This document shows positions 1 to 11,038 of a stretch of 11,038 nt of DNA, one piece after another. Below the pieces are notes generated by a model. The model did not search any database. It had not been told where the DNA came from and worked only from the letters and a program-made list of their open reading frames with translations. The stretch is from positions 1 to 11,038 of the forward strand of contig DHHN01000226.1 in NCBI GenBank assembly GCA_002403295.1, read 5' to 3'. A program made the position numbers and the translations under genes. This DNA comes from a bacterium UBP1_UBA4771 (GTDB lineage Bacteria; Krumholzibacteriota; Krumholzibacteriia; Krumholzibacteriales; Krumholzibacteriaceae). Positions within the stretch are counted from its first letter, which is position 1. Every line of letters starts with the position of its first letter.

Positions 1-1208
<1,208 letters not shown>

Positions 1209-1217
1209 GAGAACCTA

Positions 1218-1223
1218 CCTCCT
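1218..1223 (-). promoter_or_regulatory. Shine-Dalgarno site of tuf
   Basis: The minus strand reads AGGAGG here, followed by 9 nt and the tuf ATG. It is a perfect anti-16S match in the 15-nt gap after the fusA stop, as expected for one of the most highly translated genes. It fixes the tuf start. Confidence 0.85.
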
Positions 1224-3305
1224 TCACGCAAGGCCTGTGACGTGGCCGAGCTTGTCCATGATGATCCCCGGCGGCACCCTGTCGTAATGCGAGAATTGCA
1301 TGGTGTAGACCGCTCTGCCCTGGGTGAGGGACCGGAGACTCGTCGCGTACCCGAACATGTCGGAGAGGGGCGCCCGCGCCGCGATGACCTGCGCGTTCGC
1401 GCGGTGGAACATCCCTTCGACCTTGCCTCTTCGCATATTGATGTCGTTGATGACCTCGCCGACGTACTCCACGGGGAGCACGACCTCGAGATCCATGACC
1501 GGCTCGAGAAGCACCGGCGAGGAGCGCCGGATGCCGTCCGTGAACGCGATGCCGGCCGCGGCCCGGAAGGCTATGTCGGTCGAGTCGACCTCGTGGTAGG
1601 CGCCGTCGACGAGCGACACCTTCACGTCGACGACGGGGTACCCGCCGAGCGGGCCGCTCACCATCGAATCGCGCACGCCGACTTCGACGTACTGGATGAA
1701 CTGCTTCGGGATCGATCCGTCCCTGATGCGGTTCTCGAAGACGAATCCCGCGCCGGGGGAGGGCTCGAGCTCGAGCACGACGACGCCGAACTGGCCCCGG
1801 CCGCCGCTCTGGCGGATGAACCGTCCCTCGGAGCGGCACGGGGCCGTGATCGTTTCCTTGTACGCGACCTGCGGACGGCCGACCGTGGCGCCCACGTCGA
1901 ACTCGCGCAGCATCCGGTCGACGAGGATCTCGAGGTGGAGCTCCCCCATCCCCGAGATGATCGTCTGCCCCGTTTCGGCGTCTATCTTTATGCGGAACGA
2001 CGGATCCTCGGCGCTGAGCTGCTGCAGGGCGCTCATCATCTTGTCCTCGTCCGCCTTCGTCTTGGGCTCGATGGCGACGGAGATGACCGGCTCGGGGAAC
2101 CGCATCGACTCGAGGTGGATCGGATGCTTCGGATCGCAGAGGGTGTCCCCCGTGACGGCCGCCTTGAGGCCGACCACCGCGACGATGTCGCCGGTGAATA
2201 TGCCGTCGATCTCCTCGCGCTTGTTCGCGTGCATCTGGAGTATGCGGCTCACGCGCTCCTTGCGCTCGCTCGAGGCGTTCATGATCTGCGAGCCCGCCGC
2301 GAGCGACCCGCTGTAGACGCGGATGAAATGGAGACGCCCGACGTACTTGTCGCTCTGCACCTTGAAGACGAGGGCCGTGAACGGCGCCTTGTCGAGCGGC
2401 GGACGCTCCTCTTCCTTCTCCGTGTACGGGTTCAGGCCCGTGACCGGCGGAAGATCGCTCGGAGCGGGAAGGTACCGGACGATCGCGTCGAGCACCTTCT
2501 GTATCCCCTTGTTCCGGAACGCGGAACCGGCCAGCACGGGGACGATCTTCGCGGCGACGACGCCCTTGCGGAGCGCCGCGTGGATCTCGTCGGCCGGAAT
2601 CGCGGTGCCGTCGAGGACGTGGTGGAGGATGCCGTCGTCGATGTCGGCGAGGGCGTGAACGAGCGCGTCCCGCGCCTCGTCGACCTCTTCGGCGAGGTGC
2701 GCCGGAACGTCGGCCTCGTGGAAATCGGCGCCGAGGCTGTCCTCGTCGTAGTACGTCGCCCGCATCTCGACGAGATCGACGATCCCGATAAAATCGTCGC
2801 CGGATCCGATCGGCAGGACGACCGGCACGGCCGGCGCGGCGAGCCGCTCGCGCATCATCCGCACGGCGTTCACGAAATCGCTTCCGACGCGGTCCATCTT
2901 GTTCACGAACGCGAGCCGCGGAATGCGGTAGCGGTCGGCCTGGCGCCAGACCGTCTCCGACTGGGGCTCGACGCCGCCGACGCCGCAGAAGACTGCGACG
3001 AGGCCGTCGAGCACCCGCATGCTGCGCTCGACCTCGACGGTGAAATCCACGTGACCGGGCGTGTCGATGATGTTGATCTTGTGATCGTTCCAGAAGCAGG
3101 TGGTCGCCGCGGACGTGATCGTGATGCCCCGCTCGCGCTCCTGATCCATCCAGTCCATCACCGTGCTGCCCTCGTGCACCTCTCCCATCCGGTGCACCTT
3201 GCCCGTGTAGAAGAGAATCCTCTCCGTCAGGGTAGTCTTGCCCGCGTCGATATGGGCGGCTATCCCGATGTTTCGGACCTGTTCGAGAGGAAATTCCCTG
3301 GTCAT
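1224..3305 (-). CDS. fusA: Elongation factor G (EF-G)
   Basis: EF-G is the GTPase that drives tRNA-mRNA translocation and, with RRF, ribosome recycling. The product is 693 aa from ATG 3303-3305, close to the family norm of about 690-705. The G domain shows AHIDAGKT (17-24), switch I ERERGITI (56-63), DTPGH (81-85, with the catalytic His) and NKMD (135-138), then GSAF before domain II. Later blocks include ISGMGELHLEI of domain III, the domain IV segment GRGQFGVVVLELEP, and the domain V block RANAQVI with FGYATSLRSLTQGRA. Overall it resembles the main translocase, not the G-domain-poor EF-G2 paralogues. The start is ambiguous: a GTG directly precedes the ATG (3306-3308). A GAGG 5 nt before the ATG and another 8 nt before the GTG fit one start each. 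I choose ATG. The gene follows a 232-nt structured gap after rpsG and ends 15 nt before tuf. Confidence 0.97.
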   Translation of the reverse strand: MTREFPLEQVRNIGIAAHIDAGKTTLTERILFYTGKVHRMGEVHEGSTVMDWMDQERERGITITSAATTCFWNDHKINIIDTPGHVDFTVEVERSMRVLDGLVAVFCGVGGVEPQSETVWRQADRYRIPRLAFVNKMDRVGSDFVNAVRMMRERLAAPAVPVVLPIGSGDDFIGIVDLVEMRATYYDEDSLGADFHEADVPAHLAEEVDEARDALVHALADIDDGILHHVLDGTAIPADEIHAALRKGVVAAKIVPVLAGSAFRNKGIQKVLDAIVRYLPAPSDLPPVTGLNPYTEKEEERPPLDKAPFTALVFKVQSDKYVGRLHFIRVYSGSLAAGSQIMNASSERKERVSRILQMHANKREEIDGIFTGDIVAVVGLKAAVTGDTLCDPKHPIHLESMRFPEPVISVAIEPKTKADEDKMMSALQQLSAEDPSFRIKIDAETGQTIISGMGELHLEILVDRMLREFDVGATVGRPQVAYKETITAPCRSEGRFIRQSGGRGQFGVVVLELEPSPGAGFVFENRIRDGSIPKQFIQYVEVGVRDSMVSGPLGGYPVVDVKVSLVDGAYHEVDSTDIAFRAAAGIAFTDGIRRSSPVLLEPVMDLEVVLPVEYVGEVINDINMRRGKVEGMFHRANAQVIAARAPLSDMFGYATSLRSLTQGRAVYTMQFSHYDRVPPGIIMDKLGHVTGLA

Positions 3306-3308
3306 CAC

Positions 3309-3359
3309 AGCCTCATCCTCGCCGGGGCTGCCTGTCCCATTGCCCCGACTCGGGAGGCT
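3309..3359 (-). promoter_or_regulatory. Possible hairpin sequestering the fusA ribosome binding site
   Basis: On the minus strand AGCCTC (3354-3359) can pair with GAGGCT (3309-3314), the segment that contains the GAGG in front of fusA. Nested inside, CGGGGC (3342-3347) can pair with GCCCCG (3323-3328) around a 13-nt loop. Both stems are perfect 6-bp matches. Such a fold would hide the Shine-Dalgarno and could make fusA translation depend on a ligand or on upstream ribosomes. The pairing is seen in the sequence; the regulatory role is inference, and in GC-rich DNA some pairing occurs by chance. Confidence 0.4.
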
Positions 3360-3366
3360 TGCGGAA

Positions 3367-3417
3367 TCAGGTGAGCCGCGTGCGATCGGTGTCGTACAAC
3401 GAAGTCTGCTTACTCAT
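3367..3417 (-). CDS. Candidate 16-residue leader peptide before fusA (doubtful)
   Basis: An ATG at 3415-3417 opens a 16-codon frame (MSKQTSLYDTDRTRLT) ending in TGA at 3367-3369, between rpsG and fusA. A GAGGG lies about 10 nt upstream, a little far for a good ribosome site. I recognise no family and see no run of regulatory codons. A frame of this length is expected by chance; it is listed because it sits just upstream of the hairpin that may hide the fusA ribosome site. Confidence 0.15.
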   Translation of the reverse strand: MSKQTSLYDTDRTRLT

Positions 3418-3419
3418 CA

Positions 3420-3425
3420 ATTGTA
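3420..3425 (-). promoter_or_regulatory. Possible -10 element (TACAAT) upstream of fusA
   Basis: The minus strand reads TACAAT, a 5 of 6 match to the sigma70 -10 box, about 115 nt upstream of fusA. No good -35 box is seen 16-18 bp upstream (the nearest are CGGATT or TTCCAA, 2-3 matches), so an internal fusA-tuf promoter here is only a possibility. Confidence 0.2.
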
Positions 3426-3438
3426 TCCCTCACCCTCG

Positions 3439-3466
3439 TTGGAATCCGCGTTTCCGCGGGCTCCAA
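3439..3466 (-). other. GAAA-capped stem-loop in the rpsG-fusA spacer
   Basis: On the transcript, TTGGA (3462-3466) pairs with TCCAA (3439-3443). Then comes a 2x2 internal loop (GC opposite AT) and CCGCG (3455-3459) pairs with CGCGG (3446-3450), closed by a GAAA tetraloop. Ten perfect base pairs with a GNRA cap is more order than the surrounding sequence shows. It may be an RNA-binding or processing element; its function is unknown. Confidence 0.45.
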
Positions 3467-3507
3467 TTTGGATCCACCCCACCGCCCATCCGAAAAGATC
3501 TATGCGA

Positions 3508-3529
3508 CCCGGCCTGCAGAAAGGCCGGG
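3508..3529 (-). terminator. Strong hairpin just after rpsG: attenuator, weak terminator or processing stem
   Basis: Twelve bases past the rpsG stop the transcript carries CCCGGCCT, a 6-nt loop (TTCTGC) and AGGCCGGG, a perfect 8-bp GC-rich stem. No U-tract follows directly: the first T run (four Ts) comes about 10 nt later. It is therefore not a standard intrinsic terminator, and fusA and tuf lie downstream. Partial termination, a 3' stabilising stem for a shorter rpsL-rpsG mRNA, or an RNase site are all possible. Confidence 0.45.
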
Positions 3530-3540
3530 CGACATTCAAA

Positions 3541-4011
3541 CTACCACCGGTAGTGGGCAAAGGCCTTGTTGGCCTCGGCCATCTTGTGGGTATCCTCGCG
3601 CTTCTTGATCGAGGGCCCCTCGTGCTTGTAGGCGAGCATGAGCTCGGAGGCGAGCCGCTCCGCCATCGCCCGCTCGGGACGGGTCTTCGAATAGCCGATG
3701 ATCCACCGCAGGGCGAGAGCGAGTCTCCGGTCGGACCGGACCTCGATCGGCACCTGGTACGTGGCGCCGCCGACGCGGCGGGACGTGACCTCGAGCACCG
3801 GCTTGACGTTCTCGATGGCCTTCCTCATGACGTCGATGCCCCTCTGGCCGGTCTTCTGCTCGATGATGTCGAGCGCGTCGTACACGATCTTTTCGGCGGT
3901 GCCGCGTTTTCCGCGGCGGAGCATGTAGCTCACGAGCCGGGACACGAGCATATCGCCGAACTTGGGGTCGGGGACAATCGATCTCTTAACGACTTCGCGC
4001 CTGCGTGGCAT
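3541..4011 (-). CDS. rpsG: 30S ribosomal protein S7
   Basis: S7 is a primary 16S rRNA-binding protein that nucleates assembly of the 30S head and lies near the E site and mRNA exit. The product is 156 aa, the normal length for the short form. It begins MPRRREVVKR and ends AEANKAFAHYRW, both typical. Conserved blocks include the helix around EVTSRRVGGATYQVPIEV (about residues 73-91), RRLALALRW, and KKREDTHKMAEAN near the end. The start ATG at 4009-4011 has a GGGAG-type ribosome site about 9 nt upstream, within the 19-nt gap after rpsL. In E. coli S7 represses its operon by binding the roughly 100-nt rpsL-rpsG spacer; that spacer is missing here. A strong hairpin follows the stop. Confidence 0.98.
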   Translation of the reverse strand: MPRRREVVKRSIVPDPKFGDMLVSRLVSYMLRRGKRGTAEKIVYDALDIIEQKTGQRGIDVMRKAIENVKPVLEVTSRRVGGATYQVPIEVRSDRRLALALRWIIGYSKTRPERAMAERLASELMLAYKHEGPSIKKREDTHKMAEANKAFAHYRW

Positions 4012-4030
4012 TCCGTTATACTCCCGTGTT

Positions 4031-4414
4031 TTAAGCGGCTGTCTTCTTGGGTCTCTTCACGCCGTACTTCGACCGGCTCACCGTTCGTCCCTCGACGCCG
4101 GCCGAGTCGAGCGCGCCGCGGATGATATGGTACCGGACGCCGGGAAGATCCTTCACGCGGCCGCCGCGGATGAGCACGATCGAGTGCTCCTGAAGGTTGT
4201 GCCCCTCGCCCGGAATGTAGCTCGTCACCTCGAAGCCGTTCTGGAGCCTCACGCGCGCGACCTTCCGGATCGCCGAGTTCGGCTTTTTCGGCGTCGACGT
4301 ATAGACGCGCGTGCAGGTGCCGCGCTTCTGCGGGCACGATTTGAGCGCGGGCGCGTGGGTTTTCTTGCGAACCGCATCGCGCGACTTGCGTACAAGCTGA
4401 TTGATCGTCGGCAC
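4031..4414 (-). CDS. rpsL: 30S ribosomal protein S12
   Basis: S12 sits at the 30S decoding centre and controls accuracy. I place the start at GTG 4412-4414, giving a 127-aa protein that begins MPTINQLVRK, the usual family N-terminus. The longer frame from ATG 4418-4420 adds two residues, but its AAGGGG would lie only 1 nt from the ATG, whereas it is 7 nt from the GTG. With this start the residue numbers match E. coli: Lys43 in TPKKPNS and Lys88 in GGRVKDLPG are both wild type, so no classic streptomycin-resistance change is present. Asp89, the target of RimO methylthiolation in some bacteria, is present. Blocks CPQKRGTCTRVYT and GEGHNLQEHS are intact. The C-terminus KYGVKRPKKTAA is slightly longer than in E. 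coli (124 aa). It is first in the str transcript and 19 nt before rpsG. Confidence 0.97.
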   Translation of the reverse strand: MPTINQLVRKSRDAVRKKTHAPALKSCPQKRGTCTRVYTSTPKKPNSAIRKVARVRLQNGFEVTSYIPGEGHNLQEHSIVLIRGGRVKDLPGVRYHIIRGALDSAGVEGRTVSRSKYGVKRPKKTAA

Positions 4415-4421
4415 CGGCATA

Positions 4422-4427
4422 CCCCTT
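4422..4427 (-). promoter_or_regulatory. Shine-Dalgarno of rpsL, deciding a GTG start
   Basis: AAGGGG on the minus strand ends 7 nt before GTG 4412-4414 but only 1 nt before the ATG at 4418-4420. Together with the family N-terminus MPTINQLVRK, this spacing makes the GTG the likely start. Confidence 0.75.
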
Positions 4428-4462
4428 AATTACAACGATGGTAATCGGTTATGTGTTTTATA

Positions 4463-4487
4463 CCCACTCGATTGGACGGAAAGTGGG
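4463..4487 (-). other. Stem-loop in the rpsL 5' leader
   Basis: The predicted 5' UTR contains CCCACT (4482-4487) and AGTGGG (4463-4468), a perfect 6-bp stem with a 13-nt loop, starting a few bases after the predicted transcription start. It lacks a following U-tract, so it is not a terminator. It could stabilise the mRNA 5' end or bind a regulator; this is inference. Confidence 0.35.
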
Positions 4488-4499
4488 ACGCAAAAGTGC

Positions 4500-4540
4500 A
4501 ATCTATCATCCAGCTCCATCCATGTCAAGTAAATAATTAT
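4500..4540 (-). promoter_or_regulatory. Sigma70-type promoter of the rpsL-rpsG-fusA-tuf operon
   Basis: On the minus strand a perfect -35 box TTGACA (4523-4528) is followed by a 17-bp spacer and TAGATT (4500-4505, 4 of 6 matches to TATAAT). The spacer ends in TGA, giving an extended -10 (TGN). An AT-rich stretch just upstream of the -35 (about 4529-4540) resembles an UP element. The start of transcription would be near 4492-4493, giving a leader of about 78 nt before the rpsL GTG. It lies in the 127-nt gap between rpoC and rpsL, where no terminator is seen, so read-through from rpoBC is also likely. Confidence 0.75.
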
Positions 4541-4547
4541 GAGCGGT

Positions 4548-8654
<4,107 letters not shown>

Positions 8655-8661
8655 ACTCGGT

Positions 8662-8667
8662 ACCTCC

Positions 8668-8669
<2 letters not shown>
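8662..8669 (-). promoter_or_regulatory. Shine-Dalgarno of rpoC overlapping the rpoB stop, deciding a TTG start
   Basis: The minus strand reads AGGGAGGT, whose first two bases are the AG of the rpoB TAG stop (8668-8670). The GGGAGG core ends 8 nt before TTG 8652-8654, an ideal distance. No ATG or GTG lies at a suitable distance, and the protein alignment begins as expected from the TTG. The overlap suggests translational coupling of beta and beta'. Confidence 0.8.

Positions 8670-11038
<2,369 letters not shown>

Noticed and set aside
3342..3358. Inverted repeat CCCGA/TCGGG in front of fusA as an operator or terminator
   Set aside because: The arms are separated by one base, so no RNA hairpin can form with them, and the same bases pair better in the larger nested fold.
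4421..4547. An intrinsic terminator after rpoC
   Set aside because: No GC-rich hairpin followed by a T run lies in the gap; the only stem there is in the rpsL leader and has no U-tract.

Overview
The window is one continuous stretch of the bacterial RNA polymerase/str ribosomal cluster, all on the minus strand. Read in the direction of transcription (high to low coordinates) it holds: the 3' part of rpoB (cut by the right edge), rpoC, rpsL, rpsG, fusA and tuf. tuf is complete except for the last base of its stop codon, which the left edge cuts off. The order rpoB-rpoC-rpsL-rpsG-fusA-tuf is a very common, ancient bacterial arrangement. There are no tRNA or rRNA genes, no mobile elements, no CRISPR array and no gene on the plus strand. 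The long plus-strand open frames are shadows of GC-rich coding DNA.

Organism. The sequence is GC-rich with strong G/C at third codon positions. The beta' subunit carries a long insertion in the trigger loop (SI3-like, about 180 residues), and beta has an insertion before the GDKMAGRHGNKG motif. Both are typical of Gram-negative-type lineages and are absent from Firmicutes, Actinobacteria and Thermus. EF-Tu has an unusual switch I that, from memory, looks like the version in Planctomycetes, while RpoC reads to me more like the FCB group (Bacteroidetes, Gemmatimonadetes and related candidate phyla). I would call it an uncultivated or deep-branching Gram-negative bacterium of the FCB/PVC area, with low confidence.

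Layout. rpoB and rpoC are tightly coupled: 13 nt apart, with the rpoC Shine-Dalgarno overlapping the rpoB stop and rpoC starting at TTG. After rpoC comes a 127-nt gap with a near-consensus sigma70 promoter (TTGACA, 17 bp, TAGATT, extended -10, AT-rich upstream element) that should drive rpsL-rpsG-fusA-tuf. rpsL should start at a GTG two codons inside the longest frame. rpsL and rpsG are 19 nt apart, too short for an E. coli-type S7 operator. A 232-nt gap between rpsG and fusA holds a strong hairpin, a GAAA-capped stem-loop and a possible hairpin that hides the fusA ribosome binding site. fusA and tuf are 15 nt apart with a strong AGGAGG for tuf.

Together these genes make the catalytic core of RNA polymerase, two 30S proteins of the decoding and mRNA-exit regions, and the two main elongation GTPases. 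I see no new defence or mobile system here. The points most worth a second look are the divergent EF-Tu switch I, the sharply different codon use of tuf, and the structured rpsG-fusA spacer.
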